Origin: Acanthochlamys bracteata
Taxonomy: Eukaryota > Streptophyta > Magnoliopsida > Pandanales > Velloziaceae
Direction: 5' to 3'
Assembly (NCBI GenBank): GCA_019914995.1
Contig: CM034133.1
Span: forward strand, 4,030,001 to 4,094,000
DNA length: 64,000 bases
The notes under the pieces were generated by a model that had not been told where the DNA came from, searched no databases, and worked only from the letters and a program-made list of their open reading frames with translations. The translations under genes and the position numbers were made by a program. This document shows, piece by piece, positions 1-13,443 of this stretch; positions within the stretch are counted from its first letter, which is position 1, and each line of letters opens with the position of its first letter.

Positions 1-508
1 GTAATAAAATATTATTATTATTTATTATTTTTATATTTTAAAAAATATTTTTAAAAATACTTTCAAACACTGTACTGCATATCATCACTTGTCAAGGCTA
101 CAAGGATTAGACTTGGACTGTATGAATTCTTTCACGTTAATGTACTCTGTTAAAATTTTTCACTAGATATGTTGAAGAAAAAGATTGCAACTATCCATGA
201 TATGGTTAAGAGGAGTAGAGGACTACCCAAGATTGATATTAAATTCACCGATACCTTATGTTCAAGCACTTGCAAAGTTGATCCACCGCTTCCATCAGCT
301 CGGTTGAGACTTCCATGCACATACAATACACAAACCTTAATTAAAGGGAACAAACACTTGACTATAATACAGGCGCGCTTTCGCCTTGATCAACCCATTT
401 GCACGGACACTACCAACAACAAGAATAATAACAAAAACAACATGCCATTCATTGCCTTTTGGCCGGAAATCATAAATCCCTGACGATCGATTAGTGAGTG
501 CATCTCAG
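1..508. other. Intergenic, 3' side of the AIF-like gene
   Basis: No supported gene. The only open frame (169-483, +) has no recognisable motif and no codon pattern that I trust. The stretch probably holds the 3' UTR and downstream flank of the minus-strand bHLH gene that ends at 509. Confidence 0.4.
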
Positions 509-931
509 CTACACGCACTTGGATTGCAAGGCGTGGGCGAGAGCAGCCATAGCTCTCACCTGCATCTCAAGAGCGGCAATGTAGTCAACTGCCTCACTAA
601 CAAGCTCTGGCAACGGCAGGCTACGGCATCCAGGCACCAGTTGGCTCAACTCGCGCAATGTGGGTCCCATGCAGGACCAATTTCTCCTGCGCCGTTGTCG
701 CCTTGACTTTGTAATGGAAAGCATTGCACGTTTCTTCTTCCTACTGGAGAGGAGAATAGCACGGCTCCAGCGAGCACGGCCACGGCGAGTAACAGCAAGG
801 GTAACATAGGCCGTATTACGAATCACAGTTGAACTGCAGGGAGAGCCAGCACGGCGAAGGGCCTCTAAGAGAGTAGTGGAGTAGGCCTTTCCTGTTTCTT
901 CTGTTGTGCAATGCCGGGTGTTGTCCTCCAT
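509..931 (-). CDS. Atypical bHLH transcription factor, AIF / bHLH147-150-like
   Basis: An intact single-exon gene of 140 residues. It has the layout of the plant AIF (ATBS1-interacting factor) group. An N-terminal segment YSTTLLEALRR (residues 17-27) is followed by a basic stretch with RWSRAILLSSRKKKR (54-68). A helix-loop-helix follows at about 88-135, with LVPGCRSLPLPEL in the loop and YIAALEMQVRAMAAL in helix 2. The basic region lacks the usual H-E-R E-box contacts, so by family analogy the protein should not bind DNA itself. It should act in the nucleus by dimerising with other HLH proteins, as in brassinosteroid-related growth repression. The start at 931 is the first ATG and precedes the conserved LLEALRR block. 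The leader just upstream (about 932-1020) is purine-rich (AAGAAG-type on the + strand). The family call is strong; the exact subgroup is inferred. Confidence 0.82.
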   Translation of the reverse strand: MEDNTRHCTTEETGKAYSTTLLEALRRAGSPCSSTVIRNTAYVTLAVTRRGRARWSRAILLSSRKKKRAMLSITKSRRQRRRRNWSCMGPTLRELSQLVPGCRSLPLPELVSEAVDYIAALEMQVRAMAALAHALQSKCV

Positions 932-2369
932 TAAGAGACAGATCTAGAGAGCAACAACTAAACTAGAAAGCCGTATAGTTCAGTTTTAAGTAGCAAAAGA
1001 AGAAGAAGAAGAACGAGAGACAAAAGTGTGAAGGTGGAGGAGGGTTTAAGGAGAAGGCGGGGGAAGATACAGACAAGCAAGTGTCGCTTCAGTGGGCTGG
1101 CTGGGAGAAGCATATGCATGCTGTTTGATCGATGATGGAGATACTATTGGTCTGGGACTCTGGATACTCACATGTCCAAAGATAATTCCAGACCTTGGTC
1201 GAGAATCCTTATCCGGTGTTTCCCTCGTGTTAATATCAATCAAAATGGTGCCTAAAAATCCAAATGCTCAAGGAGTATCTATGATAATAAAACAGAACTT
1301 AAAGGAGCATATTGAGATAATTTGGAACAGGTTCTCACTTAAATCTCACACCTGGTAAGAATGTTTCGAGTGGATCATTATCATATTGGAACAAAATGAG
1401 GACCATATGAACCTCAACTGTATACCAAGTGGGATACCCACCCAAGAATATCTCCAGTTTTTAGTGCAAAAATTAAAGATATCTTCAAAATCATTTGGGG
1501 AAACAATTACCCCTTAAACCCACCTGTCTTTTCCATACAGTGTATGTATTTACTAATTCAGGTAGCACAAAAGAACCACCTAATCCCAAGGAAGCTTAGA
1601 TCAAGAGAAACACAGAAGTAGCAAACAGTTTCAAAATCTTTTTCAGCAACGTAGAGAATCCGTTACCTGAAGACAGGACGAGGAGGATTACCTTGCAGAT
1701 TACACACGCCTTTGGTTCATTTCATTTGGTTGTCCATATACCTACCTGTCAGTAGAAAACAGTGCAGTGAACATGCTGTAACAGATTAGCAGAAACAAAT
1801 GTAGTTTCCATCAAGAAGATTTAAATCCCACAAATATGAAAACACTGAACTTTAATATCTCATTCACAGACGCACAAAACTATATAAGCTACCGCTGAGA
1901 AATAGATTTCATTTCTATGACATATAGAAGTTTATATACACTTTCCTGAAAGAAGGCTCAAACTATGGTCACTTACCTAGTACTTCAGAGAGATCATTCA
2001 TAGGAACTACAGCGCATCAATGAGAGTAATCCTGGAAAAAGGGCTACAAACTATTTACCCCATGCTTATACTTAATTACCTGTTTACATTTACAACTCAG
2101 AAAGTTGATGTTTATGATATCACTGGGGTTGGGCAAATGATGTCAAATATTAATATAATGGGATCTACACCTATGAGATCCCTAAGAACGAAGAGAATAG
2201 CCTATACACTGCTAAGAATGATTGCCTTATCTAAATTTCAAATAAAGGGCGGCAGCTGTTTGGTTTTGCTGTTCATGATTTGACCTGATTTCTGATAATC
2301 AGCTGTAATGACCTGTGGGGACTTTTAGCTTAACTACAGCATATGATTTTTATTTGTTTATTTATTTTT
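932..2369. other. Upstream flank of the AIF-like gene, no gene seen
   Basis: The first 100 bases are the likely leader and promoter of the minus-strand bHLH gene. Beyond that I find only short unsupported frames (for example 1092-1358 + and 2020-2283 +). The left end may hold unrecognised 3' sequence of the SOQ1-like pseudogene that starts just to the right. Confidence 0.35.
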
Positions 2370-5300
2370 TTTCTGATGGATTTGCTTCTGGTACATCTTG
2401 CTGAAATGATTGGTAGGCACGCCTCATCTTCCTTGCAGTATACACCTGCGCTTATGTGAAGAAGAGTTGCATACTTGACAATATTTGGCAACTAGAACAT
2501 CCAAAATAAAGTTTGGTAGGATTAGGCATTCAACACTCACTACAATTATGAAAAGTTCCATAATGATGTTATTGTTATTAAACCAAATAAAATGAGATAA
2601 CTTGGTCATCTTGGCTAAAAGAAGAACAATTCAGATTTCTCTGAAGCCAAGTGCATATTCTTGCCCGTAACTGCATCCATACCTTCCAAGATGTTGCTTT
2701 GCACTTATTACTGCCACTCTGTACCTCTTCGACATTTTATGATTTATTGATAGTTCAATTTAAAAAGCAACCTAGAAGTCTTTCCAACCCAAAAACTTAA
2801 CACAAAGGAAGGAATTGCTAATGACTTATAAGTGGATTGAAGGAACCAGATGGGCGATGTAGGAATAAGCCAATAACATTCACTCATGGGAAGCATGAAA
2901 ATCCGATAGGCGTGAATGCCTAAATCAGAGAGGAACGGGCCTGAGCAACGGGCCTGATATTATGGGCTATGATACCAAGATTAAAAGTCTAGATCTCCAA
3001 CTCAAAACTTTAAGACTAATGGAGGAGTTGCCCAAAAGCTTATAAGTAACTCAACGGGATGTTAGATGGACATTGTGGGATTAAACCCACTGACTCGCAC
3101 ACCCTTACATGAAGCACAGATCAGAAAGAGCACTATAGAAAGCTTATAAGATGTTTTAGTCAATTTGGCTTGAAACGTATGATAATGCTCTCATTATACT
3201 CGCACTAACTTACAAAATAGAGAATAGCCTTCATCTGTGCAGAAGAGAAATATTACCTCGAGTCATTATTACCAACATATTTCGTGCATCATGTTCTAAG
3301 CAGTCATTGGCATGGAACGTCGTCTAGACAGCACTATAATTAATTATGGATCCAATGAGAATTGAGCTTCTGAAAGTACCTTCCAGTTTATTCTCCCGCT
3401 AACTAGAGAAAGAGGAACTTCTTTGGAAGAGAACTAAAGCTGATCCATCTGCTTTCAAATTTCCATACAAGGGTTCAAAGTTAATTGTATTACCAGGGCC
3501 AGCTTGCTGCGAGCCTCCTGCATGCCAGTAGTGTGTCAAATACTAACTATTGCAGCGTGTTACTTCTATAAAATTTGGGGAAGCATTCTTACTACCAAAC
3601 TAACATGTAGATATTAAGAGTGCTGTTTGGTAGATTATCTAACAATCACAACAATTAGATATGGAGAAGTTGTTATGCATTCATGACACCATATACAGCG
3701 AAGATCACTAACTTCAATGGGATATTGAAGGAAGCAATTTAGTGAGCAGTTTAATTTTATAGTTTATACTCTTAGCAAATGAGTCCTTGTTTAGGAAATT
3801 TGACCTGAAGTGATATCGTTTACATTCACATAACAATTCGTGTCACAAGTTAGCACTACACAAGATCCAATTATCTACTAGCAAAGAATTCATCAATGCT
3901 ATTTGGGGTCTGACCTTGAGTAAATGGAATACTTGAAAACACTAAAGCTTTAAAATAATAGAGACAAACCTTTGAGAAATGGTAACCCTCAGGAACTGAA
4001 ATTGCAAAGTATAAATACGTTCTATAGACCAACCATAATAACTTTAACAATATCTGTGTCGGCAGAAACGTGTCTTCTGAGGCATCTTAAGGATTTAGTT
4101 TTTGGTGATGGTGGCTGCATGTATTCCTTTCAGCTCAACTCTCCACGTCTCTTTCATTTAGGCTTAGATATCTAATCAAATTATGGTCTGCCTCTGCTAT
4201 GAAAAGACTTCCTGCAAAACCATTTCAAAGAAGAAAAAAAGACAGCAGACATGTATGCGAAAACAGATCATGACTTTAGACAAAGACAAAGAACATTAAA
4301 AGTCATGTTATAGAGATAAAGAAACATAACTTCAAACAATCTATATATTACCATCTCCAGCTTCAACAAGTCCCTATGCCTAAGAGAGCTGTGGAAACCA
4401 AATGGAACATGTGTGATTAAATTGTATCTAAGCAGAACAACATCATTAAAATCAGACATAATACCAAATATGACTTAGACGCTAAAGATTAATTATCAAA
4501 TACAGAACAATATTTTTACCACAAAATAAAGAGGATGTCTACTTGACTTTCCTTTTATAAATAAAACATTCCTGAGGTCTTCATTCTTCATACATCAAGA
4601 TCACTGCTGATAAATGAAACAGCTTCAAAGATTTTACATGTGCTCAACAAACATTGGGAAGACTCATACAAAACAAAGTTTAATGTCCCTTTCTATGATT
4701 CTACACCCGATATGGATAAGCAGCTTAATCCTAGAGAAGATCAAACAACTTTTTGGAGCAAGCATAAGAATTATGACTACATAAAATGAACAGATATGAA
4801 AATTGATATCCTGTTTCACAAAATGCTAAGGACAATATACCAAAATCTTCGAAAGCACATGCACCTGAAAATCCATTTTGCCAAATGAAACGTATTTCGT
4901 ACTTGCAAAAATTTTTTAAAGAAATGCTTCACAAAATTAGAGCAACGGATAAAACTATGATGGTAAGCAAGAGACAAACTCAGAGCACGGGATAAAATCA
5001 GAGCATTCTGCAAGGATAAGTTCATTACCAATGATATACCTTCTTCCTTACCAAAAACTATGTTATGTCCTCTGCTAAATAAGTCGACTCCTTTTGTGGA
5101 AGGGTTGCATAGCCTGCAAGACCGCTTATGATAAGATGCCAGAACATAGTTAGTACTATCAAAACTTGCGACAACAGATATTATGATATAGAAGTTATCT
5201 GAGAATATCTACAGTATAGTGGAATTGTTATTCAGGTCAGAAAAACCAGGACAGCCAAGCTTATGAAAGAGCATGGGACCACACTCTTAAGGCGTATTCT

Positions 5301-8300
5301 CTCCTAAATTTGTCTCATGCTGCCTAAGAAAAAAGAGTCCAAGGAAAAATGAACTTGATATTTGATGTCACAGTAGTTTATTATCCTCACTACCTTCCAG
5401 TTTGTAATGGTAAAGATGAGACAAGAAACAGCAACACCCATACTTCCAAATCTCAAATGTCTTGTTGAGAAACCTGCAAACTATTATGAATCCTTCTAAG
5501 ACCTCAAGTATTAAATTCTGAAGCTCAAAAAGATAAAGCATTTAATTTAAAGTTAACCAACCACATGTAATCAAGCACAAAATGATGTTAAACTGTGTGT
5601 AAACTCAATGTCTAGTATTCCTTGAATTATTATACCAAAAATTTGTTGTGAGAGAAATAATACAAAAATAGTATTCAAACTACAAATGTAGAATAAGAAA
5701 CTTGCTCAACTTACGTCACTATCTTAACACACTATTTGAGCATCCAGAGGACACCCATCACAAGCTTCAAAGACAATTCCTGACGAGAAGGTTAAAAAGA
5801 AGTCTATCAGTAATAAGTAATACCAACATAAGAGTAGAAACGGAAGATACAATCTGATTGTGATTCTTTTCTTTGAAATAATGTTAATTCCTAATGGAGG
5901 TTCTACATACTATAAGTAGTTCTTCGATCCATGGAAAAAGTAATATCAGCATGTCTAATCAACATGTTCTAATAAGAAAGTGGAAACTTCCAGACTTATT
6001 GTAATTCTTGGTAGCATAAGATAATTACTCACTATGCTAAGTGATAAGAAACTCTTAACTTTGACTATGTATCCCTCATACTTATCCACAAATGGGATGG
6101 GATTTTCTACTGCTCAAGTTCTTATTCTAGAAGATCTAAGCAATTGCATTATCCTTTACAAAGCATCGATTTCGAGGACTTGGAGTCTTCTAATCTGTAC
6201 CACTTTCTCTTCAGAGTTCTGATCGAAAGTCAATGGAAATATAAATATTTCATTAACTACCCTTTAGCATACAAGATTAAACCATCGGACTAGCACCAGG
6301 GGAAGTTGGTTCATGTACTCACCGACATAAACTTGAGGATAATGTTAATACTATACACGGCCGATGCTTTTATTGATATATCTATAGCAAATTTTATGTA
6401 ACAGATTTCATTAAGAAAATGAAACTAATAGCGGGTTCCAGATATGCTCCATTGTTTCACAGAACAGGTTATTAAAATGAACTACATACTATGATATTCA
6501 GAATCACCACCAAAGCCGGTATCATTGGTAGTGATATCTCCAATTTTCTCCAGATGAGAGATGGACTAGCTTGCTGAAGCACATCTTCTGACAATGTAGT
6601 ACTTACAGCAATACATCTGTATATCACATAAAACAAGAGCTTTCAAAACATGAAAGGTAAGAGCAAGATATTTCGTAGGAGATAAAAGCATAGCAAACAG
6701 CAAATTACATATCTACCTTAAGTATCCAATTGCATAATATGATTTTAGAAGAAACTGAAAGTATCTCTGTTGCAACATTTGATTACAGAAACACTTGAAC
6801 CAAGGTGAACAGTCTTGAATGCATTTCATATCAGAAGCTACTACTACAAGAATGATATGACTGGACCATGACATAACGTAACACCACTAAACTATACGTG
6901 ATAAGTGTTTGCTAGAAAAAAATCATAATACATTAATTTATAATAAATAGGAAATTCATCAACTTTTACAATTAATAAGAAAAAGGCATGCCATACCTCA
7001 TTTGTGTGACTTTGGCAGCCTGAACTCCAGCAAGAGCATTGCCGATTACAAGGCACTAGACCAAAATGAATTTAACATTAGAAACATTGACAAAGTGGAC
7101 TGGAATGCTTATACTTCAAATCTGCAGAATGGTCAAGGTTACAATCATCCAAGCATCAAAGTCATAGGTTGAGTATGTAGAAATTAACCAAGTCAATTTG
7201 GACAAAAGCATAAAACAAGGATAACTACTAAATGAACTTAGAAATTTGGAATGAAGCATAGAACATTGCTTAGCAACCAATGATGACATGTAACATTTTC
7301 AGATCAGCAGGTACAGGCAAATGCAAGAAAAGAGATGCCCTATATTTCCCTGCATGCGCATGCTAACAACCACTCACCAGAAACGAAATTAAAAGGCAGA
7401 CACACACAAATGCGTGCAGTTTGCGCATAAGATACATAGGAATGGCTGCATAGGAATTGGTTGCACAATTAACTTTCTAATTTTTCACAACAATAGCAAA
7501 ATAAGTTTACAACTCGATGAAACATAGCAAAAGATGCATCACAGCAAATATGGTTGTATTGTTATATTTATCATTCTTAAGTTTTGCTGAACGTTCAGTA
7601 TGGTCACCAATTACACAATACACACTGCAAAAGCTTCACTAAAAAAGGGTATCATTAACATGCCTTGTCCACTTTCTGAAGAGGTTTCTCTTGTTATTAA
7701 TCCTTTAACATAAAAGAGCATATTTTTAACAGCTATCACTATCTTGCTTCATAATCCTCAATGAAGAACCTCAAAAAGTTTATAAGAAAACTAAGACAAA
7801 ATTTTACAACATAATGAAATAAATTTCTTAAGCAATAATATAATAGTCATTTACGAAGCAGAAAAAGAACCCAGAGACAGTTTCCAGAATTATTTGTAAT
7901 GCAATTAATCTATGGCTTTACAATCAAAGAAGAAAAGTAAACTTGTGCAGGGAATCAACAGTGCAGGTATCTACCAAGAATATTCAAACTGAAGCTGGAA
8001 GCAAAAGGCATGATAGCAAATTTCACACAGATTAACCATCAATATTAAAACTAAGTTAACAGCAGGGAGCAAGGATGCATTTTTGGGGGGAAAATTGTAT
8101 TATCCCGCACTAGTTGGACATTCATGCTCTTTGATGTCGCTGAAGAAATATCTGGAGCAGGCCTTAATTCTCAAATGCATCAGCAAAAACAATTGCATCA
8201 AATCTGATAAAAGCGTAAATTGTTCATCAAGCTTAGTTGATTGAGAACAAATTGTTTCCTACATGCTTATATATGTGTTAGAGAACAAACATAAGCAGAG

Positions 8301-11300
8301 GCCCTACTTTGTAAGATTAATCCTTAACACTAGCAAATAAAAGATTTATATATAGGCATTAGAGATCTATAATTGACTGCAAGTTGCACAGCATAACAGT
8401 TAATTGAACCTTATAGTTTAGAAAGACAAGACAATGTTTCCTTCTCCAATAAACATAAAGCAGACTCCTGCCGACAATTCATCAAGAATGGGCCCAAAAT
8501 CAAGACAAGCTATATCAATGATCATATTGGCTGAAATCATAAATATCAGTTAGCTAGTGAGCATTAAGAACTAAGCCTAGAAAACTAATTATACTGCACA
8601 TACAGGGCAAAAAGAAAGAGGTCCTAATTATTAAATAATAATTATCCAGTTCTGGAAAAACCATGGATCTGATGATTCATAGACAAACCTAAAACAAAAT
8701 GGCTTAATAAAATTACTGCAGTTTGCTTTTCTATTCAGTTAGACATTATTAAAGGTAACTTCTAACTAACAACAAAGGGAATTAGAAAAGTAATGCATAA
8801 CTTGTATACATGCACGACAATATCTCATAGGAGCTATTAGCAATTTTGATATGGATAAGTTGGGATTAGGATAACTTTCTAAAAAGATATCTACATAAAG
8901 CATAGAGGAATAGTAACCAAAACAAAACTGAAAATTCTAATTCAGTTACAAAGTTTTGTCCTATCTGTACTATCTAAAAAATGAAAAAAGGACTACATAA
9001 GCAATGATCATGTGCACATGCATTCAGAAGAAATAACTAAATTAACTGGAAATCACAAAGGAAGCCTAGTTCATCAAGAACATTGATCTGCAGGTATAAA
9101 CTATAGAAAGTGAGAAAAATACGAACCTCATCAAATTATATGTACTGCATGCTCTTGATCGATTTAAAGTTCTTTCAATTAGTCAATATCCAACTACAGG
9201 TTTCTAGAACAGTTTATTAACAGTTTAAATCCAAATGAAACCATCATATTGACATAGCTAGAACCCGCGAAATTTGAAGGCATGGTTCAATTCAGAAACC
9301 ACTGCCAAATACATGGTTCCAACTTCAGAGAGCAACTTTGCTATTAATTTCCGCGAAGATGGAATTTGTATTTAGCTAGTTATTCTAACAAGTGATGCCA
9401 TTTCAGCATAGCTTGTTAACCAGGCTTCATGTGTCAAATTGTAGAACAGTATTATCAACATTATGACATCCTGGCTTAAGGTAAATGTCAAAAAGCAATT
9501 CATGAAAAATATTTTTATCTCCCACATTAACTGTTTCCTTAGAACTTGTTAAATGAATGATATCTCACAAATGCAATATTTAACTACTGGTTGCTCCCAC
9601 AAAGTAAGTCCTTAAAAAGTAGGTGAGATCTCAAAATGCATGCACTTCAAACTTTTAGTGTTTGGCATGTCATATGAAGTCAGTTTTAAAAAAAGAATGG
9701 AGCAAATGCTTTGGTGACAAGTAATCATTAATTCAACTTTTCAATTACAGTAAGGTTTACAAGATGTATAAACTTTAAAAACAAAAGAAACTACGGCACT
9801 TACAGGGATATTTCTAATCGAGTAGCAGACAACCTTAACTCGATCAGCACTAGATGCAACAGCAACCTTAAGCCCTTTCGCTTTACAGTGAATAGATAGT
9901 TTGAATAAGACCAGCAAAACAAAAACTATAGAACCATTATTAAGTCTAATACCGACTAAAAGATATACCTCTTTGATAAGCTCAAGTCCACCAGGAATCC
10001 AATTCTAGAGTTGGGTTTTGCGTACTGTTATAAACTAATATTCTCAACAGGAAACATAGGATCCAAACACACTAAGTGAACTATAAAAGAACCTTTATTT
10101 GGTTTCCTCTGGATTAAACCCTGCCGCTCGCTTCACAGAAGTCACCCCTCCCAGAATGTTTTGCCTCACCTATATAACAAGACCAATATGACATCAAAAT
10201 CATGTACAGGTTATAAGTGAGAAACCTATCTGTGGGATACGTTTCCACCAACATATTCATGCTAATTCACACAGATGCTACATAGTCCAAATAAATTAAG
10301 TAAACTTAGTTTGCCAACCAAATGATCATTATTATAGTCAAAATAACTTAGTAACAAAAAAATATGTCAAAACGATTAATAGACAAATTAGTTATGCATC
10401 AACCAATCATATCTTTAAAGAATACAGGCAGTGGTTGTCTCAAAAGTTACAGAAAGACCAGACTGCCACAAAATAATCTTTAGCAATATATCTATGTAGC
10501 TTGCATGCAATGAGTAAATGCTCGAATAGAATAGAAATATGTTCTCTCACAAATGCATCCTTTATGTGTTTTATTATTAAAGTGAGCTCGGAGTCATGAA
10601 TTATTATTTCTCTACACCACCTGCTGACAAAATTGTTCATGATTAATGTGACACCTGTTTGGTATATCTATCCTTCAGTCATTAATCATGGTTTATGCTT
10701 GTTAAATCATTACTCGAAAAGGTGGTTAGCTCAGCTCTTTGTGGTCCCGCAGAACATATATCTATCCATATCAGATACTTAGGTGCATATGCAAGAGAAC
10801 ACTTGAAAATCTGAACAACATTGGCATCATAACTAAATTCTAATGCATTAACATTTTTGGCTCTTACACTGTAATTCTTTTGCATGCCAACACAACTGCA
10901 TTCACAGATCCGTTATTCATGTAAGATAAGGCTTAATTTCCAACTATCAAATTCTACAAAGAGACTAAAGATCATATTACCACCCGCTGCCAGCAACTAC
11001 TTACAGGAGAAAAATGCAACTATTAAAAACATAGTGCCACATTGCCCTCTAAAAGTGGAAACAGACGAAATCACTATTCCCTAAACAAGAAATCCGAGGA
11101 ATAACATGAGTTTCTACAAAATTTGAACTGTAATTGTATTTACAACAGAGACACACAATTACAGCCATTTCTGTTCAAAAAAGTTAGTAATAGCTACAAT
11201 TCCCATATAGGGAACAAAATCATTGGTGGTGACTGAAACTCTGAACAACAATGGGACCGTGACAAAATTCAAATGCATTTACATTTTTGCGTCTTCACTC

Positions 11301-11752
11301 TAGTTCTCCTGCATACGGAAGCGATTGCATTCACAGATCTATATTTCATGCAAGATAAGGCTTGATTTTTCAACTACCAAATTGTACAAGAACAGTAGGG
11401 GATCATATTATCACTACCCAGCGCCCATGAAGGGAACAACATTATCGGTAGTGACTGGAACACCTATCTCCGCAAACACATCGACAGCAGCCGTCCGCGA
11501 CGGCTGCTCTCTGTTGCGAAGCACGCCGTCCGTAGCAATTAACACTGACGAACACTTTCCCCCAAGAATAGGAGCACCGCCCGCTGCTGCAACGGCAAAT
11601 AAGAAGCCATCACCACGGTCCCGCTACGCTGCCGCAGGAGAAGAGATGGTGAAGTTAACCGGTGGAGTGTGGATTTGGATAGATGTTGACGGTAGGATTG
11701 GTAATTCATAGGTGAAGCCGGCGTAGCCGTTACCCGCAGGCTGCAGCGCCAT
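2370..11752 (-). pseudogene. Decayed SOQ1-like gene (HAD + TM + C-terminal exons; thioredoxin/NHL centre missing)
   Basis: SOQ1 is a thylakoid protein of photoprotection (quenching control) with a stromal HAD domain, a membrane segment and lumenal thioredoxin-like and NHL domains. Reading the minus strand, matching exons occur in order. Exon 1 is 11418-11752 (TDGVL.REQPSR, AAVDVFAEIGV, VPFMGAG). Then come about 10070-10169 (GGVTSVK.GFNPE), 9969-10024 (YAKPNSRIGF / GLELIKE) and about 9831-9889 (CKAKGLKVAVASSADRVKV). They continue with 8105-8202 (FDAIVFADAFEN), 6997-7055 (NALAGVQAAK), about 6485-6615 (CIAVSTTLSEDVL), 5394-5473 (FGSMGVAVSCLIFTITNWK, the TM exon), 5040-5113 (FGKEEG), 3970-4187 (QPPSPKTKSL, VPEGYHFSK), 3380-3517 (EARSK, GRINWK) and about 2370-2445 (CKEDEACL). 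Decay is clear: an in-frame TAG at 11624-11626, single-base frameshifts in most exons, lost splice sites, and the HAD nucleophile motif DxD changed to AxD (IATDG). Only 850 bp separate 5040 from 4187, too little for the missing central half. Exon edges are approximate where splice sites are lost. Confidence 0.85.
11418..11752 (-). pseudogene. First exon of the SOQ1-like pseudogene
   Basis: It starts with an ATG at 11750-11752 and runs 42 codons as a plausible low-conservation transit-peptide region before the TAG at 11624-11626. The same frame then reads on through KCSSVLIATDGVLRNREQPS and AAVDVFAEIGV to VPFMGAG. It ends at a well-placed GT donor (GG/GTAGTG at 11417). The frame is open on both sides of the stop, which suggests relatively recent loss here or a read-through position. 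The exons further 3' are more damaged. Confidence 0.75.
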
Positions 11753-13435
11753 TTCTGCTCCTTGAATTTCGAACCGATCAATATTTTGGAAAATTTTAAA
11801 ATATTTCTGAAGTTGACAATTATACCCTTCTAGTTACAGTGCATAGATGAAACTCGTGGGAGAGATGCAGCGTGCGTGTGGGATTATTTTTAAAATATAA
11901 TTTTTTGAAATAAATAATATTTTTTGTTTTTTTAAAAGATAAATTTTATTTTTTTATTTAAATAAATAATAAAAATAAGTAATAAAAAAATCTCAGTACA
12001 AATTTTTAAATTTTAAAATAAATTCTTTAAATATTTATAAAAAGTTATATTAAAAATATAAAATAAATTACAAAACTGTTTTTTAAAAAAGCAATGTTAA
12101 ATAGCTCTCAGGAGACATATTTGTTCATTAATGAGTTTAAATTTCTAGTTTGTTTTATCCGTCGACTCTTTCTATTAACTTTATTACACTGTGGAATTGA
12201 TTTGTAAATTATTTTACTTAATATTTTTATGTAAATAATGTTTATTATTCGTTCAAAAAATATATAAAGACAAACATGGAGTGTTAAACCTAATTTAGAT
12301 CTTAATTTTACCTCAAAATTTCTAATAAATACATATTTATAAAGTTATTCAAAATGAAAACTGCTGATGTTGGTTATGGTTTAAAAATATTCAAATCCAA
12401 TGAGTGATATACTATTAAAAAAATATTGAGAGTGTTTTTTAAAAAAATTTAAAATAATAATATTTTAAAATTTTTTAGAAACAAATTATATATTTTTTAT
12501 TAAAAAATAATAGTAAAAATAATAAGTTGACGACATTGCATTTTTATTTTTTCAATTTTAAAAAATCTAGATAATATTAAAATTTATAAAAAAAAATTTA
12601 AAGTACTACCAAACAATATTTAGGGACGTTTGGTAGTGCTTATAAAATAAAGCTTTTTTAAAACGAAAGATATTTTATTTTTTTTAAAAAAATAAGTTTT
12701 ATTTTTTTAATTTAAAAATATAATAAAAATATATAATAAAAAAATTTCACTACGTAAAAATTATTTACACTTTCTAAATTTTTCAATAATTTTTTAAATA
12801 ATTATAAAATATGTATTAAAAAATATAAAATTGAAAAAAACGTTTTGGAAATGCAATCCCAAATGCCACTTAAATATGTATCATGCTTTAATTAAACATA
12901 TCGTTAAGTGTCTCTGACGTTTTATCTTCTTTTATTATTTCATTAGGGCATTAAGTTTATTTAAAAAGCTACATGCTCCAAACACTATAAAATCAAAACT
13001 ATTGGCTAAATCAATCTATAACATATAAGTGTGTCACAGTTTTTAGATTGAAAATAACCTTTTAAAATGAGTTTGATTTTTATTTTTTTATAAAACATAA
13101 GTTCTAGTTTTTATGTAATTAAAACTGAACCAAAAATAAATATTTAATGAAAGTTATAATAATAAAAAGAACATATTCTAAAAGTAAATAGGTTCTGCCC
13201 TATTTTTCAAACACAATTTACTTGACTGATGATTCCATTCCTATCAAAAAATGCAATAGAAATTTTTATTGACGATAACAACCAATAGCTCATTATAGCG
13301 AGAATTACATAATAATTAAACTTAAAAAAAACCATATGCGTGGCGTGTCTTATACATTACTTTAACATATTATTAATGTCTAACTTTTGGTCTCATTTTT
13401 TTCTTTTTTTAAATTTCAACTTGAGAATCAAGTTT
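11753..13435. other. AT-rich intergenic DNA with MITE-like repeats
   Basis: No gene. It holds at least three diverged copies of the short A/T-rich element described at 12623 (about 11880-12110, 12410-12620, 12623-12869). The remainder is low-complexity A/T sequence. Confidence 0.5.
12623..12869. mobile_element. MITE-like element, about 250 bp, end motif GTTTGGTAGTGCTTAT
   Basis: One end reads GGGACGTTTGGTAGTGCTT. The other ends in GCAATCCCAAATGCCAC, an imperfect inverted match. The interior has no coding capacity and carries a recognisable core in the order AAGTTTTATTTTTTTA, then AATTTTTTAAATAATTATAAAAT. The same order recurs across the window (see 17460, 25108, 29938, 46969, 61145, 62700, 63334). 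It is therefore a dispersed non-autonomous family; the superfamily is uncertain. Confidence 0.6.
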
Positions 13436-13443
13436 GTTCAAAC

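Noticed and set aside
11325..11711. 128-codon plus frame
   Set aside because: It is antisense to the SOQ1-like first exon, which has real family similarity on the minus strand.
2370..11752. A short functional SOQ1 isoform
   Set aside because: Frame breaks are present in most exons and some splice sites are missing; no model gives an uninterrupted product.
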